From: an uncultured Acidobacteriia bacterium
GTDB taxonomy: Bacteria; Acidobacteriota; Terriglobia; Bryobacterales; Bryobacteraceae
DNA: 64,000 nt
Direction of reading: 5' to 3'
Assembly: GCA_903907865.1 (NCBI GenBank)
Contig: CAIVPR010000053.1
Coordinates: 1-64,000 of the forward strand
Positions within the stretch are counted from its first letter, which is position 1, and each line of letters opens with the position of its first letter. Positions 1-8,751 of this stretch are shown in pieces. The notes under the pieces were generated by a model. The model had not been told where the DNA came from and made no database searches. It was given only the letters and a program-made list of their open reading frames with translations. The position numbers were made by a program, and so were the translations under genes.

Positions 1-139
1 AAGGCATCAACAGCCTCATTCAAGCCGCCAAGGCCAAAGCGCGCGGCTACCGCTCCGACAAGAACCTCATCACCATGATCTACCTCATCGCCGGCAAGCT
101 CGACCTGAAGGTCCTACCCACATAAAACAGCGAAGAACC
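1..139 (+). mobile_element. 3' end of an ISL3-type insertion sequence
   Basis: The reading frame 3-125 encodes the last 40 residues of a transposase. It contains NSLIQAAKAKARGY and ends in IAGKLDLKVLPT, which is typical of ISL3-family (IS204/IS1001/IS1096/IS1165) transposase C-termini. Five bases after the stop, cgaagaacc (131-139) reads as ggttcttcg on the other strand, matching the GG(C/T)TCTTC start of ISL3-type terminal repeats, so the element probably ends at 139. The left part is outside the window. The base just beyond 139 falls inside a secreted-protein reading frame that the insertion appears to have cut. Family assignment is by recall of the C-terminal motif; the exact terminus is inference. 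Confidence 0.75.
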
Positions 140-379
140 GGAATAGGTAACAGTCTGGATGTTCGAGAGCAAGGGCGCGAACGGGGCTGGCAGTTTGCCG
201 AAAGGAGTCCAGCGCTGGATGAAGAAATAGGCGACAGGATTCGCTGCCGTCGGTGCCACAGAAGAGCCCGCAATCAGTGCCGAGTTGGGATCGGCGAAGC
301 GCCAGTCATAGGCGGCGGACGCCCGTGAAGCGCACACGGCAATGCCAAAAAGAGCCGTCAAGGCACGATGAGACGTCAT
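140..379 (-). pseudogene. N-terminal fragment of a secreted protein cut by the IS
   Basis: An ATG at 379 is preceded by AAGGAG at good spacing. The frame begins MTSHRALTALFGIAVCAS, a signal peptide with likely cleavage after ASA, followed by about 60 residues of mature sequence (YDWRFADPNSALIAGSS) up to base 140, where the IS end begins. The open frame runs on into the IS to base 80, but those residues are IS sequence. I do not recognise the family. An alternative GTG start lies nine bases upstream. Signal peptide, Shine-Dalgarno and an abrupt junction with the IS together support a gene disrupted by insertion; the missing C-terminal part would lie left of the IS, outside the window. Confidence 0.6.
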
Positions 380-388
380 ATTCCACAC

Positions 389-733
389 TCCTTTTTAGAT
401 ACTCGCGATGAGGCAACACCACTACGGCTGACAAGTCGGCAGCGACCCTTGTATTTGGAAGCAGGTCCAAAATGCGACGGTCGTCAAAGCTTTGGTGCGC
501 CCGTTGGCTGCGTGCAAGGATTTCGCGGCGCAGTTAGGGCGTAGGTTTCAGCAGGGAAAACATCCTCTGGAAGAACGGACCCGAGACTTGGGTGTACGCG
601 GCCTGCGTCCATGCGGTCTCGGGTCCGAACTGCTGGGGGGTTCGTCGGACGCGGAAAACGTCCGCGGAGGTTGTATCTTGGCCACCACCACGCGGCACTA
701 AATCAAGCCGATGAGGTGGCCAAGTTGGGTATG
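389..733. other. Gene-free stretch of about 345 bases
   Basis: I see no convincing gene here. A minus-strand frame ending at 534 gives GPETAWTQAAYTQVSG-like text that looks faintly protein-like, but it has no start with a ribosome site and is the tail of a frame that runs antisense through the next gene. The right part holds the hairpin at 677-724. Confidence 0.5.
677..724 (-). repeat. Inverted repeat downstream of the mini-protein gene
   Basis: CTTGGCCACC (677-686) and GGTGGCCAAG (715-724) are perfect 10-base complements separated by 28 bases. They begin ten bases after the stop of the 51-residue gene on the minus strand. No T-run follows, so it is a possible 3' mRNA stabiliser or factor-dependent terminator rather than a standard intrinsic terminator. 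Confidence 0.5.
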
Positions 734-889
734 TTAACGTCGCCTCCGTGTACGGAACACCAGCAGCGCACCACTGAGGAGCGCGATTGCACTGGCACCC
801 GAGGCCGGGTCTATCTCGGGCACTGAAACCGCCATCAGGCAGACGGAACTGCCGATGGCCAGAAGCGCGACGGCTGCGATTGTTTTCAT
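734..889 (-). CDS. 51-aa mini-protein: signal peptide plus VPEID-type sorting tail
   Basis: This frame is too short for many gene finders but well supported. The ATG at 889 has AAGGAG ten bases upstream. The protein has an N-terminal signal sequence (MKTIAAVALLAIGSS), a short VPEIDPASG motif, a second hydrophobic helix (AIALLSGALLVF) and a terminal RTRRRR. That tripartite tail (motif, helix, arginine cluster) is the layout of PEP-CTERM-like exosortase/rhombosortase sorting signals. Almost nothing lies between signal peptide and sorting tail, so the protein is in effect all targeting sequence. Similar ~50-residue VPEIDP proteins occur in Acidobacteria (recall). Function is unknown; a membrane-anchored peptide or a surface-structure subunit are possibilities. 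Confidence 0.75.
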   Translation of the reverse strand: MKTIAAVALLAIGSSVCLMAVSVPEIDPASGASAIALLSGALLVFRTRRRR

Positions 890-997
890 GCGATAAGAAC
901 TCCTTACGTTGGCGGTCTCGACTTGGTGGTCGAACTTCCAAGCCCGCTTTAATTCTAGTACTACCAGTACTTTCTGTCAAGAGGTATTGCGAAAATT

Positions 998-2005
998 TCA
1001 GCGCGAATACCGGAAGACCCGCCACTCGCTGGGCACGCCCCGTTCGCCCTTGGCGTTGAACGGCCAGACACGCCACCGTCCCGGTTGCGCGCCGACGAAA
1101 TCGAACGAGAGCTCCGTGCCTGTCACCATGGTGCCGAACTCGCCCATCTTGGTCTTTTCGGCATGCCAGCCATCGTCGAAGTAGTCCCACTGCAGCAGGT
1201 AGGAGGTAGCGCCCGGGACCGCTTGCCACGAACATTGGGTGGTCCTGGGGTAGGTGTTGAATTCGGCTTGGTCGGCGGGGGCGACCGGAATTGGCGGGCC
1301 GAGCTTCAGATCCTGGGGGGAGCGGGGATCGATCATCGTGTAAGTGAACGGGCTGGCGGTCTTCACCGGGATTGGGGTTGATCGACCAGCAGAAACGGTT
1401 TCCAGTTCCAATACGGCGTGGAGGGGCTGGGCTACCGGGGTGAACCGCCAAGTCCGAAGCTGGTTCGCGATCTCCCCAGCGCGGGAAGCATTTGTCCCCG
1501 GGACAGCCACACCGGAGACTCTGCCGTTGGTCGCAACATCGAATTCGGCCCGTACCTTGTCCCCAGCCTGACTGCTTCCCGGCTCCCCAACCTGGCGGCT
1601 TCCCAGCCTAGGCACCCGGCCCTCGACCAATTCCGGCGGTGCGGATTGGAGAGGCGAAAACGTCAGGCGCGACAGCACGCCGTCGAAGTCCATCAACCGA
1701 AGGTTGACTTCGATGGTGCTAGGGAAATCCAGGGGGCTGCCCGCCTTGCTGGCAGGCTCGAAACGCCACTTGTTGACCGCCTCGACCGCCTTGGCGTCCA
1801 ATCCGAATCCGGCACCGCGCAAGATCCTCACGTTCTTCGGGATTCCGTTGGTGTCGACTACCAGTCCCACCGTCAGCGTGGCGTTCACCTTGGCACGGGA
1901 TGCCTCTGCCGAATAGGACGGGTCGATCCGCAGGATTACTTTGGGTGGTACGGTCTGAGCGGTCGCCGCGACCGCGATTGCAAGAAGGGCTGGAATCGCA
2001 CGCAT
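998..2005 (-). CDS. Secreted TonB-C-domain protein (TonB family)
   Basis: The 335-residue protein starts with a signal peptide (MRAIPALLAIAVAATAQT). A TonB C-terminal-like domain follows at about residues 25-105, recognisable by LTVGLVVDTNGIPKNV and KAVEAVNKWRFEPA. A second, weaker copy (AEFDVATNGRVSG ... QLRTWRFTPV) lies in the middle, and a beta-rich C-terminal region contains the fibronectin-like CSWQAVPGATSYLLQW. There is no N-terminal TonB membrane anchor and no Pro-rich spacer, so it is more likely a periplasmic TonB-C-fold protein than a classical energy transducer. Such stand-alone copies are frequent in Acidobacteria. Partner receptors could be those at 17.1 or 47.9 kb, but nothing in the sequence ties them together. 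Confidence 0.75.
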   Translation of the reverse strand: MRAIPALLAIAVAATAQTVPPKVILRIDPSYSAEASRAKVNATLTVGLVVDTNGIPKNVRILRGAGFGLDAKAVEAVNKWRFEPASKAGSPLDFPSTIEVNLRLMDFDGVLSRLTFSPLQSAPPELVEGRVPRLGSRQVGEPGSSQAGDKVRAEFDVATNGRVSGVAVPGTNASRAGEIANQLRTWRFTPVAQPLHAVLELETVSAGRSTPIPVKTASPFTYTMIDPRSPQDLKLGPPIPVAPADQAEFNTYPRTTQCSWQAVPGATSYLLQWDYFDDGWHAEKTKMGEFGTMVTGTELSFDFVGAQPGRWRVWPFNAKGERGVPSEWRVFRYSR

Positions 2006-2065
2006 AATCTCGCACTGATTGTACCTGAAAACAAGGCCCTGCAGCGAACGTTGTAACCTGAATCG

Positions 2066-3907
2066 ATGGCGGGCATCCTCAACTCGATCTCCGCCCTGCG
2101 CGAGCGGCCGGAATGGAAGTTCTTCGGTGTCCTGCCGAAGGCTGCCCCCGGCTTGGCCGCCGCGTGGTGGACGGTACTGATTCTGCAGGGCCTACTCCCC
2201 GCCCTATTCGCCCTTGCGATTGGCAGACTGGTGGGCGCCGTCGAGCACCAAAGCACGCTCGCCGTACCGTTGGCCTTCGCCGGAACGGTCTTCGTCCTCC
2301 TGCAGATCCTGTCGCCGTTGCAACGGGCAATCGGCGCGAATCTCGGCAGCCGCGTTTCAGCCTGGCTCTACGATGAGTTGACCCGCTCCTGCGTCGCACC
2401 TCCAGGAATGGGCCACTTGGAAGACCAACGACTGACCACGGACTTGGCAGTGGCCCGCGACTTCGACCTCGGAATCACCGGCGCGCCCATGTCGATCTCC
2501 GTGGATTTCATTGCCGGAGGATTGGTGGGAATGTTTTCAGGACTGGCGGCGGCCGCACTCCTAGGACTGTGGGCATGGTGGGCACCGTTGGTCTTGGCCG
2601 GAGCCTGGCTCGGCACCCACTGGCTGCTACGGGAGAGCGCAATCTGGCAGGACAGGAATACGGACGAGGTTCGCAGCGCCCAGCGCCATGCCGACTATGC
2701 CTATCGCCTCGCCGTGGAGCCGCCCGCAGCCAAGGAACTGCGGCTGTTTGGGCTCGGCAAATGGACCGTGGAGCGCTTTACCTCCCGCCGCCGACACTTG
2801 CTCGACCTCCAGTACCACGCGACCCGACTACGGGAGCAACCCTTGGCTTGGAGCCTGCTCCTGGTGCTGGCGGCCAATGGATTGGTCTTTGCAATGCTGG
2901 TTTCGGACGCAATCGCCGGGCGGCTGACGCTGGGACAAGCGGTCACGTTCGCCAACGCGGCGGTAGGTGCCGGAGCAATCGCATTCGGGGGCCTTTCGTG
3001 GGCCGTCGACTCGGCGTCCGCCCCGGTGGGCGCTGTCCTGCGCCTCAGGGCGGCGATGGCCAAAGCCGGGGCTTTGGGAACCCTGGTCGGCACGAAACCC
3101 GCAGCGGGAATGCCAGCGGCCCAGGTCCGATTCCGCAACGTGCACTTCCACTACGAGGGCGAGGGTGCCAAACCCGTACTCGACGGACTCGACCTCACCA
3201 TCCCCGCTGGAACCTCCATGGCAATCGTGGGCCGCAACGGCGCGGGCAAGACCACCTTCGCCAAATTGCTCTGCCGCCTCTACGACCCGCAGCAGGGCGC
3301 AATCGAAATCGACGGCGTCGACTTGCGGGATCTGGATCTCGACGCTTGGCGGCATCGCGTCACCGCCGTCTTCCAGGATTTCATCCGCTTCGAACTCCCG
3401 CTGCGCGACAACGTGGCACCCGCCGGAGCCCCGGACGACGCCCCCATCCGCGATGCTCTCGCCGAAGCCGGGGCCTCGTCGCTGGCCAGCCTCGACACCA
3501 CGCTCGCCAAGGGCTACCAAGGCGGCACCGACCTTTCTGGCGGCCAGTGGCAGCGGGTCGCGCTCGCCCGCGCCCTTTGTGCTGTCAAACTCGGCGCGGG
3601 ACTGGTGCTGCTCGACGAGCCCACCGCGCAGCTCGACGTCCGCGGAGAGGCTGAGATCTTCGAGCGTATCCTCAAAGCCACGCGTCACACCACAACCATC
3701 CTGATCTCGCACCGATTCTCCACCGTCCGCCTGGCAGACCGGATCTGCGTCATCGAAGACGGCAAGGTGGTGGAACTGGGCAGCCACGAGGAACTGATGG
3801 CGCTCGGGGGGCGCTACCGGACCATGTTCGACATGCAGGCGTCGCGCTTCGACGAGACGGAAGACGCCGAAACCAGCGGGGAGGTGTCGCTCGATGAGCC
3901 GGCCTAA
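2066..3907 (+). CDS. ABC exporter half-transporter, catalytically normal subunit
   Basis: The 613-residue protein fuses an N-terminal membrane domain (several hydrophobic spans within residues 20-320) to an ATPase domain. Visible ATPase motifs are Walker A GRNGAGKTT at about 389-397, a Q-loop FQDFIRFE, signature LSGGQ at about 490-494, Walker B LVLLDEP near 516 and the H-loop ISHRFSTVR. This is the type I exporter layout. The stop overlaps the start of the following half-transporter by 14 bases, so the two are probably co-translated as a heterodimer. FQDFxRFE-type Q-loops are common in exporters near peptide natural-product clusters, but no such cluster is visible here, so the substrate is unknown. 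Confidence 0.88.
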   Translation: MAGILNSISALRERPEWKFFGVLPKAAPGLAAAWWTVLILQGLLPALFALAIGRLVGAVEHQSTLAVPLAFAGTVFVLLQILSPLQRAIGANLGSRVSAWLYDELTRSCVAPPGMGHLEDQRLTTDLAVARDFDLGITGAPMSISVDFIAGGLVGMFSGLAAAALLGLWAWWAPLVLAGAWLGTHWLLRESAIWQDRNTDEVRSAQRHADYAYRLAVEPPAAKELRLFGLGKWTVERFTSRRRHLLDLQYHATRLREQPLAWSLLLVLAANGLVFAMLVSDAIAGRLTLGQAVTFANAAVGAGAIAFGGLSWAVDSASAPVGAVLRLRAAMAKAGALGTLVGTKPAAGMPAAQVRFRNVHFHYEGEGAKPVLDGLDLTIPAGTSMAIVGRNGAGKTTFAKLLCRLYDPQQGAIEIDGVDLRDLDLDAWRHRVTAVFQDFIRFELPLRDNVAPAGAPDDAPIRDALAEAGASSLASLDTTLAKGYQGGTDLSGGQWQRVALARALCAVKLGAGLVLLDEPTAQLDVRGEAEIFERILKATRHTTTILISHRFSTVRLADRICVIEDGKVVELGSHEELMALGGRYRTMFDMQASRFDETEDAETSGEVSLDEPA

Positions 3908-5693
3908 GCGCTTCGACGACATGCCCGCCGCGCTGCCCGCGATGTGGCGGGCCTTGCTGCGCGCCCACCAAGCCGAGCCGCGACTGCTGGCGTTCTCCCT
4001 CAGCCTCTCGCTGCTCTCGGCGCTGCCAGACGCTCTGATGGCGCTCTGGCTGAAGCTGCTGGCCGACGGCTTCGTCCACAAGAACCGCAACTTGGCGATG
4101 GCGGCGGGCGTGGGCTTGGCGGCATCGGTGGTGGCAACGTGGTTCCTGCGAATCACCAGCGACCGAGCACAACGGCGATTCCGCGACCGGGTCGCGGTGG
4201 CGCTCGAATCGCACGTGGCGAACCTACAGGCGTCGGTCGCCACCATCGCCCACCACGAACGACCGGATTATCTCAACCGGCTTGCCATGCTGCGCGATCA
4301 AGTTTTCGTCTTGGACCACATGTACATGTCGTTGTTCGCCACCTGCGGCTGGTTGCTGCGGCTGGGTGTCACCGTCGCGCTGCTGGTTTCGGTGCACCCG
4401 GTGTTGGCGCTGTTGGTCCTGTTCGCGCTGCCGACGGTGGCGACTTCGGGCTGGCGTCCGGGCGTGGAGCGCAAGACCGAGGAGTCCGTGGCGTCCTTCA
4501 ATCGTTTGGCACGGCACCTGTTTTTGGTGGCCACGACTGCGCCTCCGGGCAAGGAAGTCCGCGTGGCTGGGATCGGAAACCTGCTGGTGGCCAAACGCCG
4601 CGAGGTATGGGAGCGCTGGTATGGTCCGGTGGCTACGGCACGATGGGGCAGCGCGGTGTGGCATTCGCTGGCGTGGGCCGTGTTCGGGCTGGCGTGGGTG
4701 GCGGCGATTATCTTCGTGGCGCAACGCCCCGGCGCGACTGCGGGAACAACGCTGCTGGTCCTGGCGGCGGGGGCGCGGTTGTCGGCATATGTGGGCGAGA
4801 CGGTGGGGGAAATCGGGTTCCTGCGGGGTTTCTGGCTGGAGGGGTCGCGCCGCATGGCATGGCTAGAGGACTACGCGGCGTCGTTCACCGAAACCGCCGA
4901 TACGCCGCCGCCGGACCGGCTACAGACCGGAATCGACGTCGAAAACCTCTCATTCGCCTATCCCGGCACGGAAAAGCTCGTCTTGGAGGATGTCTCGGTA
5001 CACCTGCCGCCGGGCAAGGTGGTAGCAGTCGTGGGCGAGAACGGCGCGGGCAAGAGCACGCTGGTGAAGTTGCTGTGCCGGATGTACCAGCCGGACAAAG
5101 GTCGGATTGCAGTGGATGGCGTGGATCTGTCGCGGTTCCCGGTCGAGGAGTGGCGGGCCCGCTGCGCCGGGGCGTTCCAGGATTTCTTCCGGTTCGAGTT
5201 CCGCGCCGGTCAGACGGTCGGGCTGGGCGATTTGCCCAACTTGGACGACGCGCCGTCCGTGGATGCCGCCATCGGACGCGCCGGGGCGGAGGACGTGATC
5301 GAACGTCTCCCGGCGGGCGTCGCAACGCAGCTGGGCCCAAGTTGGCCGGAGGGTGTCGACGCGAGTTTCGGACAGTGGCAGAAACTGGCGCTGGCCCGCG
5401 GTTTCATGCGAGAGCGCCCTTTGCTAATGGTGCTGGACGAGCCGACCGCCGCGCTGGACGCCGAGACCGAGCATGCGTTGTTCGAGCGGTATGCGGAGGC
5501 GGCCAAAGCGGGATCGCCGAACGGCGGGATCACAGTGCTGGTGTCGCACCGCTTCAGCACCGTGCGGATGGCGGATTTGATCCTGGTGCTGAACGGGTCG
5601 AAGCTGGTCGAGGTCGGCAGCCACGAGGAGCTGATGGATAAGGGCGGCCACTACGCGGAGTTGTATGGGATTCAGGCGGCGGCATATCGGTAG
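3894..5693 (+). CDS. ABC exporter half-transporter, degenerate-signature subunit
   Basis: 599 residues with an N-terminal six-span-type membrane domain and a C-terminal ATPase domain. Walker A GENGAGKST lies at about 381-389, Q-loop FQDFFRFE, Walker B LMVLDEP near 515 and H-loop VSHRFSTVR. The signature is ASFGQ (about 490-494) instead of LSGGQ. In heterodimeric exporters one composite ATP site is often degenerate, which fits pairing with the upstream gene that carries a canonical LSGGQ. The start lies inside the upstream gene (14-base overlap). The stop faces the M28 peptidase stop with one base between them. Substrate unknown. Confidence 0.87.
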   Translation: MSRPKRFDDMPAALPAMWRALLRAHQAEPRLLAFSLSLSLLSALPDALMALWLKLLADGFVHKNRNLAMAAGVGLAASVVATWFLRITSDRAQRRFRDRVAVALESHVANLQASVATIAHHERPDYLNRLAMLRDQVFVLDHMYMSLFATCGWLLRLGVTVALLVSVHPVLALLVLFALPTVATSGWRPGVERKTEESVASFNRLARHLFLVATTAPPGKEVRVAGIGNLLVAKRREVWERWYGPVATARWGSAVWHSLAWAVFGLAWVAAIIFVAQRPGATAGTTLLVLAAGARLSAYVGETVGEIGFLRGFWLEGSRRMAWLEDYAASFTETADTPPPDRLQTGIDVENLSFAYPGTEKLVLEDVSVHLPPGKVVAVVGENGAGKSTLVKLLCRMYQPDKGRIAVDGVDLSRFPVEEWRARCAGAFQDFFRFEFRAGQTVGLGDLPNLDDAPSVDAAIGRAGAEDVIERLPAGVATQLGPSWPEGVDASFGQWQKLALARGFMRERPLLMVLDEPTAALDAETEHALFERYAEAAKAGSPNGGITVLVSHRFSTVRMADLILVLNGSKLVEVGSHEELMDKGGHYAELYGIQAAAYR

Positions 5694-5694
5694 C

Positions 5695-7095
5695 CTACTT
5701 CCACTCGGCCAAGCCCCAGGCCATCACCGCGAACGTCGCCACGCACTTGCGGAAGTCCTCGCGGTTGACCTTGTCAAACGTGTCGGCCTCGGTGTGGTGG
5801 TAATCGAAGTAGTGCTCCATCGTGGTGCGCAATCCAAGCACCGGGACGCCGGCGGCCAGTAGCGGCTCCACATCCGCCTCCGATTCCCCGACGACCACTT
5901 TGTCCGAATGAATCCGGGCGAGCAGCTTGGCGATAGCCGCAACCTTGGGCTGGAAATCAGCCGGCACCGTCGGCGGAGCAGCGGCACCGCCCGCGCGGGC
6001 CCGTCGGCGGGGGCTGGCCGAGGCCGCAACTTCGAACCCGACCGGCGTTTCCGCGCCGCCATCCATCTCGATGGCCGCCACGTGCTTGCCCACATTGTCG
6101 CCGAGCCAGTCGCGGTACGCCACGCCTCCGCGACCGCCGTTCTCCTCGTTGGTCCAAAAAACCACCCGGATGGTGCGGCGCGGGCGGATACCCAGCTTTT
6201 TCATCAACGACACGGCCTCCAGCGCCGCCATCAAGCTGGCACCGTCGTCGTGTGCGCCCTGGCCCACATCCCACGAGTCGATATGCCCGCCAATGGCGAT
6301 GATCTCGTCCGGCTTCTCGGAGCCCACGATTTCCCCCATCACGTCGAACGAATCGGCGTCGGCGTCGGTGCGGGCTTCCATTTCCAGATGGACCCGGACA
6401 TTTTGCCCCGCGCGTGCGAGGCCGTGGAGCCACATCGCGTCCTCGACCGAGACGGCGGCGGTTGGAATCTGCGGGTCCCCCGCGCTGTAGCGCATGGCAC
6501 CGGTGTGGGGGTCGCGCAGACTACGAGCCGTGACGGACCGGACAAGCGCGGCCACGGCACCCAAGTGCGCCGCACGAGAGGCACCGGCCCCCCGGTAGGC
6601 GACGGTCTCCCCGTAGGACGTAAACGGAGCGTCGTAGAGCACAATCTTGCCTTGTACGGCGGCGCGGCCCAGCTTTTCCAGCTCGTCGAAGCTCGACACC
6701 ACGACCACGTCGGCGGTGATGCCTTCCTTGGGCGTGGCAACGCTGCCACCCAAGCCCAGGATGTACAGCGGCTGTTCGGCAGGGGCAACCAGACGCGCCG
6801 ATTCCCTGCCCCGCACCCAATGCGGAACCTTGACCGGAATGGTTCGGACGTTCTCCAAGCCAGCCTTTCGCATCTCCTCGGCAGACCACTGGATGGCGCG
6901 TTCCAAGCCCTGCGACCCGCTCAGGCGGTTGCCGATTTGGTAGCAGAGGTATTCCAGCCGATCCATGGACGTGCGGTCGGCGAGGGCGGCGTCGATGAGC
7001 CGGTTGGCGGTTTGAGGGTAGTTGGCGGGCAGGTCGGCGGCGTGGGCGACGGCAGCCAGAATCGGGAGGATAAGGACAGCCAGACGGTTGGACAT
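5695..7095 (-). CDS. Secreted M28 family zinc peptidase
   Basis: The start at 7095 is preferred because GGAAG sits eight bases upstream and the protein then opens with a signal peptide (MSNRLAVLILPILAAVAHA). In-frame ATGs at 7101 and 7110 are alternatives. The 466-residue protein has a PA-like insert and an M28 catalytic domain: GGHIDSWDVGQGAHDDG (zinc-binding His near 271, Asp in AHDDG), FWTNEENGG with the catalytic Glu pair, and a C-terminal YHHTEADTFDKV supplying the last His. It is likely an exported aminopeptidase or carboxypeptidase acting on peptides in the periplasm or medium. Convergent with the ABC pair. Confidence 0.88.
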   Translation of the reverse strand: MSNRLAVLILPILAAVAHAADLPANYPQTANRLIDAALADRTSMDRLEYLCYQIGNRLSGSQGLERAIQWSAEEMRKAGLENVRTIPVKVPHWVRGRESARLVAPAEQPLYILGLGGSVATPKEGITADVVVVSSFDELEKLGRAAVQGKIVLYDAPFTSYGETVAYRGAGASRAAHLGAVAALVRSVTARSLRDPHTGAMRYSAGDPQIPTAAVSVEDAMWLHGLARAGQNVRVHLEMEARTDADADSFDVMGEIVGSEKPDEIIAIGGHIDSWDVGQGAHDDGASLMAALEAVSLMKKLGIRPRRTIRVVFWTNEENGGRGGVAYRDWLGDNVGKHVAAIEMDGGAETPVGFEVAASASPRRRARAGGAAAPPTVPADFQPKVAAIAKLLARIHSDKVVVGESEADVEPLLAAGVPVLGLRTTMEHYFDYHHTEADTFDKVNREDFRKCVATFAVMAWGLAEWK

Positions 7096-7121
7096 GCGCA
7101 TAACTTCCATTCTGACAGTAC

Positions 7122-7805
7122 CTAGCCGAAAAGAATCGAGAGGTCCAAGCGGGTCAAATCCTCCAGCAGATGGTCCGGTCCGCACGCCTCCAGTTCCCCC
7201 GGCGGCGTGACGCCGGTCCGTACCGCGATCGACTGGATGCCGTTCTCCTGTGCGGCGCGGATGTCCTGGGGGGCGTCACCGATGAGGGAAATGCGTGCGC
7301 CCGGTGTGATCCGACCGTCCCGAAGCGCGTCCGCAATTGCCAATTTCGTCAAACCGCCGCGCGTCGGGGCCATGCCGCCGAATCCGCCGTGGCGGAAGTA
7401 GTGGTGGATGCCGGCCCGCTCCAACTTGCGCCAGCCGATGCGAGGCAGATTGCCGGTCACCAGCGCCATCGCCACGCCACGTTCCGCCAATAGATCCAAG
7501 ATTTCAGGTACCGCCGGACAACGCTTGTCGCGGATGTCGGGAATCTCGGTCGCGAGATACGCCTCCTCGGCGGCAATTAGAATGGCGGGCATGGCCGCGT
7601 CGATGTCGGAAGGCGCGATGTCCGCGTTTTCCAGCATGCACCGAATGATATCGGGGTCCAGCATGCCATGCAGCGGCACCCCGTCTGTAGTGGTATCGAG
7701 GCCGAGGACATCGTGCACGGCGCGGATCAGCGCCAGCCGGTGTTGCGGACCGGCCCGGCGCACCAATGTTCCATCAATATCGAAAAGGACCAAGCTGGGG
7801 GACAT
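7122..7805 (-). CDS. HAD-superfamily phosphatase
   Basis: 227 residues beginning MSPSLVLFDIDGTL, with the nucleophile/acid pair Asp9 and Asp11. The second motif is VTGNL, the conserved Lys is in GGLTKLAI and the last motif is IGDAPQDIRAA. An alpha-helical cap lies between motifs one and two, as in phosphoglycolate-phosphatase-like members. The open frame extends far upstream, but that part runs antisense to the nitrilase gene and is not coding. The gene is divergent from aguB (55 bases apart) and lies 26 bases upstream of the M28 peptidase start, so the two may be cotranscribed. Substrate not predictable. Confidence 0.85.
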   Translation of the reverse strand: MSPSLVLFDIDGTLVRRAGPQHRLALIRAVHDVLGLDTTTDGVPLHGMLDPDIIRCMLENADIAPSDIDAAMPAILIAAEEAYLATEIPDIRDKRCPAVPEILDLLAERGVAMALVTGNLPRIGWRKLERAGIHHYFRHGGFGGMAPTRGGLTKLAIADALRDGRITPGARISLIGDAPQDIRAAQENGIQSIAVRTGVTPPGELEACGPDHLLEDLTRLDLSILFG

Positions 7806-7860
7806 ATCCCAGTGTATCGGGCACGCCCGGACCCGCTCCCGCAGCGACCCGCCCCGTAAA

Positions 7861-8751
7861 ATGGTCCTAGTGACTCCCGAAAAATTCCGTATCGGCTTGG
7901 TACAGACGCGGTGCGGACTCGACTCCGACGCGAATCTCGAACTAGCGGCCACGAAGATCCGCGAGGCGGCGGCCAAAGGTGCCCAGATTGTCTGTTTGGA
8001 AGAACTCTTCCGGTCGCAGTACTTCTGCCGGGAGGAGGACGCGCGGCTGTTCGACCTCGCCGAGTCCATCCCCGGCCCCTCGACCGAGCGGCTCTGCCCG
8101 CTGGCGGCGGAATTGGGGGTCGTCATAATCGCGTCGCTGTTTGAAAAGCGCGCCCCCGGCCTGTACCACAACACGGCGGTGATCATCGACGCCGATGGCG
8201 CGCTGCTCGGCATGTACCGGAAGATGCACATCCCGGACGATCCGCTGTTCTTCGAAAAGTTCTACTTCACTCCCGGCGACCTCGGCTTCCGCGCGTTCGA
8301 TACGAAGTTCGGGCGTATCGCGACGCTCGTCTGCTGGGACCAGTGGTATCCCGAGGCGGCCCGTTTGGCGGCGTTAACCGGTGCCCGCATCCTGTTCTAT
8401 CCCACCGCCATCGGTTGGCACCCGGCGGAGAAAGCCGAATTCGGCGAAGCCCAGCACGACGCATGGCGGACGGCGCAACGCGCCCACGCCATCGCGAACG
8501 GAGTTTATGTGGCGGCAGTCAACAGGGTCGGCTTCGAGGGACCCGAGGACAAGGGCCTCGAATTCTGGGGCGGGTCGTTCGTGAGCGACCCCTTCGGGCG
8601 GGTGGTCGCCGAGGCGTCGCACAGCGAAGAAGAGATCCTCGTGGTGGAGTGCGACGAGAAAGTGATGGAAGAGACCCGGCGCGGCTGGCCGTTCCTGCGC
8701 GACCGGCGGATCGACGCCTACGGGCCCATCCTGAACAGGTTCCTCGCATAA
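7861..8751 (+). CDS. aguB: N-carbamoylputrescine amidase
   Basis: The 296-residue nitrilase-superfamily enzyme hydrolyses N-carbamoylputrescine to putrescine, CO2 and ammonia. The catalytic triad is visible as Glu48 (LEELFRSQYF), Lys121 (YRKMHIPDD) and Cys158 (LVCWDQWYPEAAR). The extended match around the Cys and the C-terminal WPFLRDRR are characteristic of AguB. The start ATG at 7861 has no strong ribosome site; GTG at 7870 is an alternative. Its stop overlaps the agmatine deiminase start by one base (TAATG), completing the two-step agmatine-to-putrescine route. Cytoplasmic. Confidence 0.93.
   Translation: MVLVTPEKFRIGLVQTRCGLDSDANLELAATKIREAAAKGAQIVCLEELFRSQYFCREEDARLFDLAESIPGPSTERLCPLAAELGVVIIASLFEKRAPGLYHNTAVIIDADGALLGMYRKMHIPDDPLFFEKFYFTPGDLGFRAFDTKFGRIATLVCWDQWYPEAARLAALTGARILFYPTAIGWHPAEKAEFGEAQHDAWRTAQRAHAIANGVYVAAVNRVGFEGPEDKGLEFWGGSFVSDPFGRVVAEASHSEEEILVVECDEKVMEETRRGWPFLRDRRIDAYGPILNRFLA

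Noticed and set aside
534-1451. 305-codon minus-strand open frame
   Set aside because: Most of it is out of frame with, and inside, the better supported TonB-C protein gene; it has no ribosome site and no family resemblance.
2828-4246. 472-codon minus-strand open frame opposite the ABC genes
   Set aside because: Spans the junction of two well-supported ABC half-transporters on the other strand; no plausible start or motif.
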